Positions 16,377 through 24,903 of a DNA stretch of 62,157 nt are shown in pieces. Made by a program: the position numbers and the translations under genes. The stretch comes from Caulobacteraceae bacterium (GTDB lineage Bacteria > Pseudomonadota > Alphaproteobacteria > Caulobacterales > Caulobacteraceae). The notes under the pieces are model-generated. The model saw only the letters and a program-made list of their open reading frames with translations, searched no databases and had not been told where the DNA came from. Numbering within the stretch: the stretch's first letter is position 1; every line of letters starts with the position of its first letter. The stretch covers positions 1 through 62,157 of the forward strand of contig PLRV01000041.1 of the NCBI GenBank assembly GCA_003164925.1. Direction: 5' to 3'.

Positions 16377-17804
16377 TTAGCTATCGAGGGGGCTCCATGA
16401 GCCCGAAGTGATCCCCTGCGACGCCCGGTCGCCATTGCCGCGACCCGGCTTGCCGGAGCCCGCGGAGCCCTTACGGCCCTGGACAGGGCTTTTCGCGCCC
16501 GGATGCCCGCCCGGACGGCCCTGCGGCCGGCGCTTGCGATTCGCCTGACGCTCGGCGCCGTCGCGGTTCGGTCGCGATTCGGCCTCGTCGTGCCCGCGTG
16601 ATTTTTCCGGCGCGAGGGCTTCGGCCACGGCGGTGGCCTGGGCCAGCACCTTGTCGTTGCGGCGATCGAAGGTCGGGATGATCTGGCGCGTGGCGCGCTG
16701 GATGTCCTTGAGCAGGGAGCGTTCGTCGTCCGAGCACAGGCTGATGGCGATGCCGGCAGCCCCGGCGCGCGCCGTGCGGCCGATGCGATGGACATAGGCT
16801 TCGGGCACGTTGGGCAGCTCGTAGTTGATGACGTGAGTCACGCCGTCCACGTCGATGCCACGGGCGGCGATGTCGGTGGCCACCATGGCGCGGCAGGCGC
16901 CGGCCTTGAAGGCGGCGAGCGCCTTCTCACGCTGGCCCTGGCTCTTGTCGCCATGGATCGCCGCGGCGCCCACCCCGCAGGCTTCCAGGTAGCGGGCCAC
17001 CTTGTCGGCGCCGCGCTTGGTGCGGGTGAACACGATCACCCGCGACAGCGCCTTTTCGGCGAACAGTTCCGCCAGCAGGGCCCGCTTGCGCTGGGCCTCC
17101 ACGAACAGCAGGCTCTGCTCGACCTTGTCCACGGTGGTGGCCGTGGGCGTGATCGACACCCGCGCGGGATCCTTGAGCAGCTCCGAAGCCAGCTTGCCGA
17201 TTTCGCTCGGCATGGTGGCGGAGAAGAACAGGTTCTGGCGCTTGGCCGGCAACTTGCCGACGATCTTGCGGATCGGCACCAGGAAGCCGAGGTCCAGCAT
17301 CTGGTCGGCTTCGTCCAGCACGAACACCTCGGTCTCGTGCAGTTGGCAGGTGTTCTGCTGAATGTGGTCGATCAGGCGGCCGGGGGTGGCGACCAGCACG
17401 TCGATGCCGGCCTCCAGGGCCTTGATCTGGGCGCCGTACTTCACACCGCCGAAGATCACCGCGACCTTCAGGCCGAGATGGCGGCCGTAGCTGCGGAAGC
17501 TTTCGGCGATCTGGCTGGCCAGTTCGCGGGTGGGGCTGAGCACCAGGACGCGGCAGGTGCGCCGGGCGGCCTGCTTGGGGTTAGCGGCCAGGCGGTGCAG
17601 GATCGGCAGGGCGAAGGCGGCGGTCTTGCCGGTGCCGGTCTGGGCGATGCCCAGCAAATCCTTGCCCTGCATCAGGTAGGGAATGGCCTGCGCCTGGATC
17701 GGCGTGGGCTGGGTATAGCCTTCGGCGTCAAGCGCGCGCAGCAGAGGCTGGGCCAGGCCGAGGTCGGTGAACTGAGTCAAAACGTATCTTTCAGATAAGC
17801 GCAT
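16377..17804 (-). CDS. rhlE: DEAD-box RNA helicase, RhlE type
   Basis: A 475-residue protein with the full helicase core: Q motif PTPIQAQAIP, Walker A AQTGTGKT, PTRELA, TPGR, DEAD, SAT, ARGID and HRIGRTAR. Residues about 385-475 form a basic, Arg/Gly/Lys-rich tail typical of RhlE proteins, which act in ribosome assembly and RNA turnover. ATG 17804 begins MRLSERYVLTQF. A TTG at 17780 (TQFTDLGL) preceded by GAAAGA is equally likely as the true start and matches the usual N-terminus of the family. It is monocistronic; the upstream region is divergent. Confidence 0.92.
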   Translation of the reverse strand: MRLSERYVLTQFTDLGLAQPLLRALDAEGYTQPTPIQAQAIPYLMQGKDLLGIAQTGTGKTAAFALPILHRLAANPKQAARRTCRVLVLSPTRELASQIAESFRSYGRHLGLKVAVIFGGVKYGAQIKALEAGIDVLVATPGRLIDHIQQNTCQLHETEVFVLDEADQMLDLGFLVPIRKIVGKLPAKRQNLFFSATMPSEIGKLASELLKDPARVSITPTATTVDKVEQSLLFVEAQRKRALLAELFAEKALSRVIVFTRTKRGADKVARYLEACGVGAAAIHGDKSQGQREKALAAFKAGACRAMVATDIAARGIDVDGVTHVINYELPNVPEAYVHRIGRTARAGAAGIAISLCSDDERSLLKDIQRATRQIIPTFDRRNDKVLAQATAVAEALAPEKSRGHDEAESRPNRDGAERQANRKRRPQGRPGGHPGAKSPVQGRKGSAGSGKPGRGNGDRASQGITSGSWSPLDS

Positions 17805-18151
17805 GCGCAGCGCCGATCATCGGATCGGGCCGCCCGCGCGGGTTCGTTATGGAACGCCCCGCGTGAACCTGGGCGATATGTGGGAGAGATATGGGCGCTC
17901 AACAGGCGGGACGCTTTTGCATCCCTTCACGCGGCTGGAGCGCCGATGGACAGGCAAATGGGTCATCAGCGCCGAAAAGTCAAAGGATTTCGGCGCCGCA
18001 CCCGGCCGCGCATGGAAGAAACGCCGCCGATCATGGCCAATTTTAGCCCAATTTGGCCCCAGCTTGGCCATGAAGTTAGCTAAATCTCCCCAAGCCCGCC
18101 GCATTAGCGCAAGCGGGCGGCCAATCGGCATAGCCACGGGAGAAAACCTGC
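17805..18151. other. Divergent intergenic region, rhlE / Spy-like gene
   Basis: There is no gene I can support in these 347 bp. It contains the promoters of the rhlE gene (left) and of the exported protein gene at 18152 (right). GGCCAA and TTGGCC half-motifs recur around 18035-18075 (CCAATTTTAGCCCAATTTGGCC), which may be an operator-like repeat. Short frames here have no ribosome sites. Confidence 0.5.
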
Positions 18152-18691
18152 ATGTCATTTTCCAGCAAAAGCTTCATCGCCGCCGCCGCGGGCGCCGCCG
18201 CGCTCAGCCTGGCCGCAGGCGCTTTCGCCCAAGATCGTCCGCCGCCGGGCGGACCCGACGGCGCCGCCGGCGCGCGCGCCTTCGGTGACCATATGAAGGA
18301 GCGGTTCGAAGCCCGCCAAGCCGAACGGATCAAGGCGCTGCACGACGTCCTGAGCATTCGGACCGACCAGGAGTCCGCCTTCCAAGCCTTCACCTCCGCC
18401 TTGCATCCCGCCCACGACGGCAAGGGTCCGCACGGGCCGGGCCAAGACGCGCAAGGCGGTCCGCCCGCCATGCCCGCCACAACGCCTGAACGGCTTGACC
18501 GTCTGGTCGCCCGCCAGCAGGAACATCAGCAGCGGATCGAAGCGCGCGTCACGGCCATCAAGACCTTCTACGCGCTGCTCAGCCCCGAACAGCGCCACAC
18601 CTTCGATTCGTTGGTCCTGCTGCGCGACGGCGAAGGGCGAGGCCACGACGAAGGCCCGGGCGGTCATGGCGGTTGGGGCCCGCGCGCCTAG
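18152..18691 (+). CDS. Exported Spy/CpxP-like (LTXXQ) protein
   Basis: A 179-residue protein with a signal peptide (cleavage after AGAFA, about residue 26) and GGGAG ahead of the start. The mature part is helical with two copies of the LTxxQ-type turn: LSIRTDQESAF near 65 and LSPEQRHTF near 148. These mark the Spy/CpxP family of periplasmic chaperones and metal-stress proteins. The linker and the C-terminus are rich in His, Gly and Asp (GRGHDEGPGGHGG), which could bind metal. The neighbouring genes repair or reduce periplasmic proteins, consistent with an envelope-stress role. Confidence 0.8.
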   Translation: MSFSSKSFIAAAAGAAALSLAAGAFAQDRPPPGGPDGAAGARAFGDHMKERFEARQAERIKALHDVLSIRTDQESAFQAFTSALHPAHDGKGPHGPGQDAQGGPPAMPATTPERLDRLVARQQEHQQRIEARVTAIKTFYALLSPEQRHTFDSLVLLRDGEGRGHDEGPGGHGGWGPRA

Positions 18692-18744
18692 AGCACGATG
18701 GGTTTAGAGCCAGTGCTCAACGCGGAATCGATAGCGCTTTAGGG
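18690..18744. repeat. Degenerate intergenic repeat copy
   Basis: TAGAGCACGATGGGTTTAG resembles GGAGCATGATCGGTTTAG at 19510. Both are degenerate copies of the AGAGCATGAT-type intergenic palindromes spread through Caulobacterales genomes. It lies directly after the stop of the Spy-like gene. Confidence 0.45.
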
Positions 18745-18747
18745 AAC

Positions 18748-18784
18748 AACGCCGGGCCGGCTGATCCCCCAACGGCCCGGCGTT
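18748..18784. terminator. Bidirectional terminator between convergent genes
   Basis: A perfect 12-bp inverted repeat (AACGCCGGGCCG with CGGCCCGGCGTT) surrounds a 13-base loop. The right arm overlaps the msrA stop codon. It can serve both the Spy-like gene and msrA, although U-runs are short. Confidence 0.65.
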
Positions 18785-19400
18785 AGCCCGCTCTGCCCCA
18801 GACATCCGTCAGCCGCGCGTCGCGGCCGCAGCCGATGCGGTAGATTTCATACTGCTCGTGATGCCGCGCGGCATAGTCGCGGTGGTATTCCTCGGACGGG
18901 TAGAAAGGGCCAAGCGGAAGAATCTGTTCCTTCATGGTCCCGACCTTCAGATTCTTGGCCGCCACGGCGCGGGAGCCTTCGGCGATCCGCCGTTGTTCGG
19001 GACCGTCGACGAAGATGGCGGGGCGATAGGACGGGCCGCGATCGCAGAACTGGCCGCCATCGTCGGTCGGATCGACCAATTTCCAGTATCGGGCGAGGAG
19101 CTGCTGATAGCTGAGGCGCGCGGCGTCAAAGGTGACCTTGACCGACTCATAGTGCCCGGTGCGCTCGGTGACCACATCCTCATAGCGGGGATTGGCCAAG
19201 GTCCCGCCCGTGTAGCCCGATTGAACCGAAACCACGCCGGGAATGGCCTTCATATCGCTTTCCATGCACCAGAAGCAGCCGCCGGCGAACACCGCCGTCT
19301 CAAGCTTCTGCTGCGCCGCGGCTGGCGACACCCGCGCCAGCCCCGCCATGGCGAAGACCAGCGCCGCGAGGACCATGGCCAGACGAACATGCGGTTTCAT
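18783..19400 (-). CDS. msrA: Exported peptide methionine sulfoxide reductase A
   Basis: A 205-residue MsrA that reduces the S-epimer of methionine sulfoxide. The catalytic motif GGCFWCMES places the nucleophile at Cys42. The EYHRDY motif and a C-terminal recycling Cys (IGCGRD) are present. Unlike cytoplasmic MsrA it has a Sec signal peptide (residues 1-29, cut near SPAAAQ), so it should act in the periplasm. It is divergent from the DsbD/ScsB-like gene at 19628, which could supply its electrons. Confidence 0.9.
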   Translation of the reverse strand: MKPHVRLAMVLAALVFAMAGLARVSPAAAQQKLETAVFAGGCFWCMESDMKAIPGVVSVQSGYTGGTLANPRYEDVVTERTGHYESVKVTFDAARLSYQQLLARYWKLVDPTDDGGQFCDRGPSYRPAIFVDGPEQRRIAEGSRAVAAKNLKVGTMKEQILPLGPFYPSEEYHRDYAARHHEQYEIYRIGCGRDARLTDVWGRAG

Positions 19401-19509
19401 TTAAGGCCTCCAATACTTTGGCGAAGGCCTAGCCCAGAACGCCCCGAGCCGCCATCTCTAACCGCCGAGGTTTTTGCTCAAGATCGTGATATCGCTCCGC
19501 GAAGAGTCC

Positions 19510-19560
19510 TGGAGCATGATCGGTTTAGGCGGCATCGTCTAAACGCTGAATCGTGCCTGG
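19510..19560. repeat. Intergenic palindromic repeat
   Basis: An imperfect nested palindrome: GCATGAT...TTTAG...CTAAA...ATCGTGC. It resembles the copy at 18690. A further half-copy (GTAGAGCCTGATTCAGG, 19571-19587) follows. It lies in the divergent region between msrA and the DsbD-like gene, so it may overlap their promoters. Confidence 0.5.
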
Positions 19561-19627
19561 ATTCAAACTTGTAGAGCCTGATTCAGGTTTCAAGATGAAG
19601 CCATCCAGCTCGAACGGAGAAGAGACC

Positions 19628-21733
19628 ATGACGCGTTGGCTGGCGGTTTTGCTTGCGGGCCTGGCTTTGGGATCCGCCGTGCCTGCCCGCGCCGAGCTCG
19701 TGCGGGCCGGCCATCTGCAGGCGGAACTGGCGCCGCAGTCCGCGGCAGCGCCGGGCGCCGTGGTCTATGTGGCCCTACATCAGATCATCGATCCGGGCTG
19801 GCACACCTACTGGCGCAATCCGGGCGATTCCGGCCAGGCCACCTCCATCGCCTGGACCCTGCCGACCGGATGGAGCGCGGCCGACGTCGTTTGGCCCTTG
19901 CCACAAAAGCTACCGACCGGCCCCTTGATGGACTACGGCTATACCGGCTCGGTCTATCTGCCCACGCCCATCCAGGTCCCCACGGACGCCAAGCCGGGCT
20001 CCACGGTTCATATCAAGGCCAGCGCCCACTTCCTGGTGTGCCAGGATATCTGCATCCCGGCCGACGCGATGCTCGACCTGGCGCTGCCCGTGGTCTCCGG
20101 TAGCCCCGCGCCGGATGCCCAGTTCGGCGCCGCGATCAGCGAGACCCTGGCCGCCGCGCCCAAGGATGTGGGCTTGAGCGCCGTGTTCGCCGCCGGCGCC
20201 GACACCCTGAAGCTGGCCGTCACCGGCGCGGTCGTGAAGGGCCAGGACGTCGGCGACGCCTATTTCTTCCCCTACGACAGCTCGGTGATCGACCACGCCA
20301 AGCATCAGACCGCCGAGCGCGGCCCCGATGGCCTGACACTGAACCTGGCGCCGGGCCTGGCCTTTCAGCCCGGAGGAACGCCCCTGAAGACCTTCGCCGG
20401 CGTCCTCGCTTTGGGCGGCCGGGGCTATGTGGTGTCGGCCTCGCCAGGACCCCTGCCCGCTGGCGCCTCCGGCCTGGGCGGCGGAGCGACGATGTCGTCG
20501 GCCCCTCGGAGCATGGGCCTGGCCACAGCCGTCCTGTTCGCCTTGCTGGGCGGCCTGGTGCTCAACCTGATGCCCTGCGTGTTTCCGATATTGTCGATCA
20601 AGGCCGCGTCTCTGGCGGCTCATCGGGAAAACGCCGGCAAGGCGCGCCTGCAGGGCCTCGCCTTCATGGCGGGGGTGATCGCCAGCTTTGTGATCCTCGC
20701 CGGCGTTCTGATCGCCGCCAAGGCCGCGGGACAGGCGGTCGGCTGGGGCTTTCAGCTGCAGTCGCCCGGCGTGGTCGCGGCTCTGGGCCTGATCCTGTTC
20801 CTGGCCGGCCTGAACCTGTCGGGCGTGTTCGAGCTGGGAACCTCCGTTCAGGGGACGGGGGCGGGGCTGGCCTCGCGCGGCGACCTGGCGGGCGCCGTCT
20901 TCACCGGCGTGCTGGCGGTGGTGGTCGCCGCGCCCTGCACGGCGCCGTTCATGGCCGGCGCCATCGGCTGGGCCTTCACCCAACCCACCTCAAGCGCCCT
21001 TCTGGTGTTTGTGGGCCTGGGCGTGGGGCTCGCCCTGCCCTTCACTCTATTCGCGTTCGTGCCGCCGCTGCTGCGCCTGATTCCTCGGCCGGGGCGTTGG
21101 ATGACAATCCTCAAGTCGATCCTGGCCTTTCCCATGTATGGCTCGGCGACTTGGCTAGCGTGGGTGTTCGCCCTGCAGGCCGGCGTCAACGCCGAAGCCT
21201 TACTGCTCGCCGCCGCCGTCGCGGCGGGCTTCGCCGCCTGGGCGTGGGGCCTATCGCAACAATCCGCAAAGCCTCTTGCGGCGCGCCTATGGGCGATAGC
21301 CGGCCTGCTCGCCGCTGGGTTACTGGCGAGCACGGGCGCGCAAAACGCCGAGGCGCCCGGCCGGTCTCAGACCGCCAAGGCCGCCGCCCTACCAAGCGAG
21401 GGCTGGTCGCAAGCCCGGGTCGATGATCTGCGCGCCCAGGGCAAGCCGGTGTTCGTGGATTTCACCGCCGCCTGGTGCATCACCTGCCAGGTGAACGAAC
21501 GCACCGCCCTGGCCACGCATGCGGTCGCGGACGCCTTCAAGACAACCGGCGCGGTCTACCTCAAGGCCGACTGGACCAACCCCGACCCGGCCATCGCCAA
21601 GGCCCTGGCCGACAACGGCCGTTCGGGCGTGCCGCTTTACCTGGTCTACGGCCCGAGCGGTTCGCCCCAGGTCCTGCCGCAGATATTGACCGAGGGTGTG
21701 GTGGTGAATGCGCTGAACAAGGCCAAGGGCTAG
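19628..21733 (+). CDS. DsbD/ScsB-like thiol-disulfide reductase
   Basis: A 701-residue protein that moves electrons from cytoplasmic thioredoxin across the membrane. ATG 19628 follows GGAGAAG and begins a signal peptide (1-22); the earlier in-frame start at 19553 does not. The N-terminal periplasmic domain has Cys138 and Cys142 (FLVCQDIC). The membrane domain of about eight helices contains LNLMPCVFPIL and VVAAPCTAPF, the paired cysteines. The C-terminal thioredoxin fold has AAWCITC. Organisation and sequence suit the ScsB branch. Its substrates may include the exported MsrA encoded divergently. Confidence 0.9.
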   Translation: MTRWLAVLLAGLALGSAVPARAELVRAGHLQAELAPQSAAAPGAVVYVALHQIIDPGWHTYWRNPGDSGQATSIAWTLPTGWSAADVVWPLPQKLPTGPLMDYGYTGSVYLPTPIQVPTDAKPGSTVHIKASAHFLVCQDICIPADAMLDLALPVVSGSPAPDAQFGAAISETLAAAPKDVGLSAVFAAGADTLKLAVTGAVVKGQDVGDAYFFPYDSSVIDHAKHQTAERGPDGLTLNLAPGLAFQPGGTPLKTFAGVLALGGRGYVVSASPGPLPAGASGLGGGATMSSAPRSMGLATAVLFALLGGLVLNLMPCVFPILSIKAASLAAHRENAGKARLQGLAFMAGVIASFVILAGVLIAAKAAGQAVGWGFQLQSPGVVAALGLILFLAGLNLSGVFELGTSVQGTGAGLASRGDLAGAVFTGVLAVVVAAPCTAPFMAGAIGWAFTQPTSSALLVFVGLGVGLALPFTLFAFVPPLLRLIPRPGRWMTILKSILAFPMYGSATWLAWVFALQAGVNAEALLLAAAVAAGFAAWAWGLSQQSAKPLAARLWAIAGLLAAGLLASTGAQNAEAPGRSQTAKAAALPSEGWSQARVDDLRAQGKPVFVDFTAAWCITCQVNERTALATHAVADAFKTTGAVYLKADWTNPDPAIAKALADNGRSGVPLYLVYGPSGSPQVLPQILTEGVVVNALNKAKG

Positions 21734-21764
21734 GCCTGGGCGGACTTGATTGCTGACCGTTGTG

Positions 21765-21802
21765 TGGTCATATTGAAGTGACCAGTCAGGACTATATGAC
21801 CA
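21765..21802. promoter_or_regulatory. Probable operator of the toxin-antitoxin pair
   Basis: TGGTCATAT (21765-21773) and ATATGACCA (21794-21802) form a perfect 9-bp inverted repeat that covers the antitoxin start. A further TGACCA at 21779-21784 pairs with the first half. Such repeats are typical of sites bound by the antitoxin or its complex to repress their own operon. Confidence 0.6.
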
Positions 21803-22074
21803 TGTCTCCCTTCCAGACCTATAGCGCCACTGAATTCAAAGCCAAATGCTTGGACATTCTGGATCGGCTTGCCACGCGCGAACTTATTCAGGTCAAGGTC
21901 ACCAAGCGGGGCAAGACTGTCGCCATCCTGAATCCGCCCGATGAAGAGACCATGACCGTGCAGAACCTGCATGGATTCATGCGGGGATCGGTGCTCACCC
22001 CCCCGGGGCTGGACCTCACGGCGCCAGTGCTCGATGAGCCCCTGTCGGCCATGCACGGCGAACTGGCCGAATGA
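21796..22074 (+). CDS. Antitoxin, Phd/VapB type
   Basis: A 92-residue protein. ATG 21796 has CAGGA just upstream; earlier in-frame starts lack a site and ATG 21802 is also possible. Residues about 5-55 (TYSATEFKAKCLDIL, then VKVTKRGKTVAIL) match the DNA-binding Phd/YefM fold. The C-terminal tail (EPLSAMHGELAE) would wrap the toxin. The stop overlaps the toxin start (ATGA), the usual arrangement. It should neutralise the PIN toxin and repress the operon. Confidence 0.85.
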   Translation: MTMSPFQTYSATEFKAKCLDILDRLATRELIQVKVTKRGKTVAILNPPDEETMTVQNLHGFMRGSVLTPPGLDLTAPVLDEPLSAMHGELAE

Positions 22075-22499
22075 ACGAAAAAAGCGCTGTCCTCTTGGAC
22101 ACCTGCGCGCTGATCTGGCTCGCAAACGGCGACGCCCTACAGGACGCGGCCATGGCCAAGATCATAGCCGCGGCTCTGACCAACAGCTTGTTGATTTCCA
22201 CGGTGTCGGCCTGGGAAATCGGCATGCTGAGCAAGCCTAAGGCCGGTCGAGTCATGGAATTTCTGCCGGACCCGAAGACTTGGTTTGCGCGTGTCATGGC
22301 AAGGACGGGCGTGAGGATGGCCCCTCTTACGCCCGAAATCGCCATTGCCGCCGCTTGGTTGCCCGATCCGCTACACGGCGATCCGGCGGACCGACTGCTT
22401 ATCGCCACCGCACGGGATTTGGCCGTCCCGATGATCACGCGGGACGCAAAAATTCTCGACTACGCCAGACAGGGCCACATTCAAGCTGTTTTGTGCTGA
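22071..22499 (+). CDS. vapC: PIN-domain toxin, VapC type
   Basis: A 142-residue predicted ribonuclease toxin. The acidic metal site of PIN domains is present: Asp10 (LLDTCALIW), Glu49 (SAWEIG), Asp104/Asp107 (GDPADRLL) and Asp125 (ITRDAKI). Length fits the family. It is translationally coupled to the antitoxin through ATGA. RNA target is unknown; VapC enzymes commonly cut tRNA or rRNA. The pair lies between housekeeping genes with no other sign of a mobile element. Confidence 0.88.
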   Translation: MNEKSAVLLDTCALIWLANGDALQDAAMAKIIAAALTNSLLISTVSAWEIGMLSKPKAGRVMEFLPDPKTWFARVMARTGVRMAPLTPEIAIAAAWLPDPLHGDPADRLLIATARDLAVPMITRDAKILDYARQGHIQAVLC

Positions 22500-22551
22500 A
22501 TAGCGCCGCCCCCTTCCCTCCAGGGCCGAAGCCGCCTAAAACCCTGGCTTC

Positions 22552-23529
22552 ATGACAATCAAGGCTGTGGGCATAGACGACGTCCGCGCGCGGACCCACG
22601 CGTTCCCCGCGCCGCATTTCCTCAGCATCGCCGATCTGAACCGGCCCCAAGTGATTCAGCTTCTGGATCTGGCGGAGGCCTTCGTCGCCCTCAATCGCCA
22701 GACCTCCAAGAAGCTCGACCTGCTCAAGGGTCGCACGCTGATGAACCTGTTCTTCGAGAATTCCACCCGCACCCAGAGCTCCTTCGAGCTGGCCGGCAAG
22801 CGGCTGGGAGCCGACGTGGTCAATATGAGCCCGCGTCAGTCGTCGATGACCAAGGGTGAGACCCTGATCGATACGGCCGTGACGCTGAACGCCATGCGGC
22901 CTGACCTGCTGGTGGTGCGTCACGCCTCCTCGGGCGCGGCCGCCTTGCTGGCGCAGAAGGTCGGCTGCAGCGTGATTAACGCCGGCGACGGCCAGCATGA
23001 GCACCCGACCCAGGCTCTGCTCGACGCCCTGGCGATTCGTCACGCCTTCGGCAAGGTGGAGGGCCTGACGGTGGCCATCTGCGGCGACGTGATGCACAGC
23101 CGCGTGGCCCGCTCCAACGTGTTGATGCTGGGCATGCTGGGCGCGCAGGTGCGCCTGGTCGGCCCGCCCACCCTGATGCCCGCGGGCGCCGATCGCTGGG
23201 GCGTGGAAGTGTTCCACGACATGCGCAAGGGCATCGCCGGCGCCGACGTGGTGATGATGCTGCGCCTGCAGCTTGAGCGGATGCAAGGCGCGCTGGTCCC
23301 ATCCACACGGGAGTATTTCCGCTTCTACGGCCTGGACCGCGAGAAGCTGGCCATGGCCGCCAAGGGCGCCAAGGTGATGCATCCGGGCCCCATGAACCGC
23401 GGCGTGGAGATAGACTCCGAGGTGGCGGACGATCCAAAGATCAGCCTGATCCAGAACCAGGTCGAGATGGGCGTGGCCGCGCGCATGGCTGTGCTGGCCA
23501 GCCTGGCCGCTCGGCTGGAGACGGCGTGA
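22552..23529 (+). CDS. pyrB: Aspartate carbamoyltransferase, catalytic subunit
   Basis: A 325-residue enzyme joining carbamoyl phosphate and aspartate in pyrimidine synthesis. Signature segments are [13 protein letters not shown], the [10 protein letters not shown] phosphate-site motif and [11 protein letters not shown]. No pyrI regulatory gene follows; instead a dihydroorotase-like gene overlaps its end. That pairing is characteristic of the PyrB-PyrC' complex described in Pseudomonas. Start ATG 22552 agrees with family length. Confidence 0.95.
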   Translation: MTIKAVGIDDVRARTHAFPAPHFLSIADLNRPQVIQLLDLAEAFVALNRQTSKKLDLLKGRTLMNLFFENSTRTQSSFELAGKRLGADVVNMSPRQSSMTKGETLIDTAVTLNAMRPDLLVVRHASSGAAALLAQKVGCSVINAGDGQHEHPTQALLDALAIRHAFGKVEGLTVAICGDVMHSRVARSNVLMLGMLGAQVRLVGPPTLMPAGADRWGVEVFHDMRKGIAGADVVMMLRLQLERMQGALVPSTREYFRFYGLDREKLAMAAKGAKVMHPGPMNRGVEIDSEVADDPKISLIQNQVEMGVAARMAVLASLAARLETA

Positions 23530-24830
23530 TGACGACAAGCCAGACCATCGCCTTCATCAACGCCCGCCTGGTGGAGCCGGAAAGCCGCTACGATGGACCT
23601 GGGGCCCTGGTCGTGCGCGAAGGCTTTATCGCCGACGTGGTGCGACGTCCGGACTTCGGCAAGCTGTCGGACGATATCCGCGTGGTCGATTGCAACGGCG
23701 CCATGCTGGCGCCGGGGTTGGTGGACATCCGCGTGAAAACCGGCGAGCCCGGCCACGAGACCAAGGAGACGCTCAAGTCCGCCTGCCGCGCCGCGGCCGC
23801 CGGAGGCGTGACCTCCATCGTCATTCAACCTGACACCGATCCGGCCGCCGACGATCCGGCGACCATCGATTTCATCCAGCGGCGGGCCCGCGACATCGGT
23901 CTGGTTCATGTCTATGCCGCCGGCGCCGCCACCCAGGGGCTGGAAGGCCAGCGCATGGCCGAGATCGGCCTGATGATGGAGGCCGGCGCCCAGTACATCA
24001 CCGATGTGGACCGGCCGATCGTGGACTCCAAGGTGTTCCGCCGCGTCCTGTCCTACGCCAAGGGCTTCGGGGCGCTGGTCGCCCACCGTCCCGCCGATCC
24101 CTATCTGTCGGCCGGCGCCGCCGCCACCGAGGGCGAGTTCGCCGCCCGCATGGGCTTGCCCTCCGCGCCGGTGGTCGCCGAACGGATCATGCTTGAGCGC
24201 GACCTGGCCTTGGCCGAGATCACCGGCGCGCGCCTGCTGGTGGACCAGATCACCTGCGAGGACTCGCTGGAGCGTCTGGAGCGCGCCCGCGTCCGGGGCC
24301 TGAACGTGTCGGCCACCGCCTCGATCAACCATCTGAGCTTCAATGAGCTGGACATCGGCGACTACCGCACCTTCTACAAGCTGAATCCGCCGCTGCGCGC
24401 CGAGTCCGATCGGCAGGCCCTGATCGACGCCCTCTCGGCGGGCCTCGTCGAGGTCGTCGTCTCGGCTCATGCGCCGGCGCCGGCTGAGGACAAACGCCTG
24501 CCCTTCGATGAAGCCGCGCCCGGAGCGGTCGGGCTGGAAACCTTGCTGGCGGGCCTGCTGTCCCTGCATCACGAGGGGCGCGTGACCCTGGTCGACCTGA
24601 TCCGTGCGGTGACCTACGCCCCGGCCGCCCTGCTCGGCCTAAAGGCAGGCCGCCTGTCGCCGGGCGCGCCGGCGGACCTGGTGCTGTGCGACCTTGGCGC
24701 TCCGTTCATGCTCGATGCGGACAAGCTGATCTCGAAGTCCAAGAATTCGCCCTTCGATGGGCGCCGGCTGCAGGGCCAGGTGATCCTGACCATGGCCGGC
24801 GGCAAGGTGGTGCATAAGGCGCTGGAGTGA
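23529..24830 (+). CDS. pyrC': Dihydroorotase-like protein, probably non-catalytic
   Basis: A 433-residue amidohydrolase-fold protein. ATG 23529 overlaps the pyrB stop by one base (TGATG); GTG 23526 is an alternative. It aligns with dihydroorotases throughout but lacks the metal site. The usual HxH after PGLVDI is Arg68-Val-Lys70, the His in the AHVST segment is Gln240, and the catalytic Asp of the TDHAP motif is Ala313. In Pseudomonas an inactive PyrC' of this kind is needed to assemble PyrB, which is the role inferred here. A true dihydroorotase must be encoded elsewhere. Confidence 0.85.
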   Translation: MTTSQTIAFINARLVEPESRYDGPGALVVREGFIADVVRRPDFGKLSDDIRVVDCNGAMLAPGLVDIRVKTGEPGHETKETLKSACRAAAAGGVTSIVIQPDTDPAADDPATIDFIQRRARDIGLVHVYAAGAATQGLEGQRMAEIGLMMEAGAQYITDVDRPIVDSKVFRRVLSYAKGFGALVAHRPADPYLSAGAAATEGEFAARMGLPSAPVVAERIMLERDLALAEITGARLLVDQITCEDSLERLERARVRGLNVSATASINHLSFNELDIGDYRTFYKLNPPLRAESDRQALIDALSAGLVEVVVSAHAPAPAEDKRLPFDEAAPGAVGLETLLAGLLSLHHEGRVTLVDLIRAVTYAPAALLGLKAGRLSPGAPADLVLCDLGAPFMLDADKLISKSKNSPFDGRRLQGQVILTMAGGKVVHKALE

Positions 24831-24903
24831 GGCCGCTCCTCCCCTTTTCTCGCGCCGCCCTCCGTGACATGAGTTGGATGAAGTTATTGTCGTCGGGGGC
24901 GTA

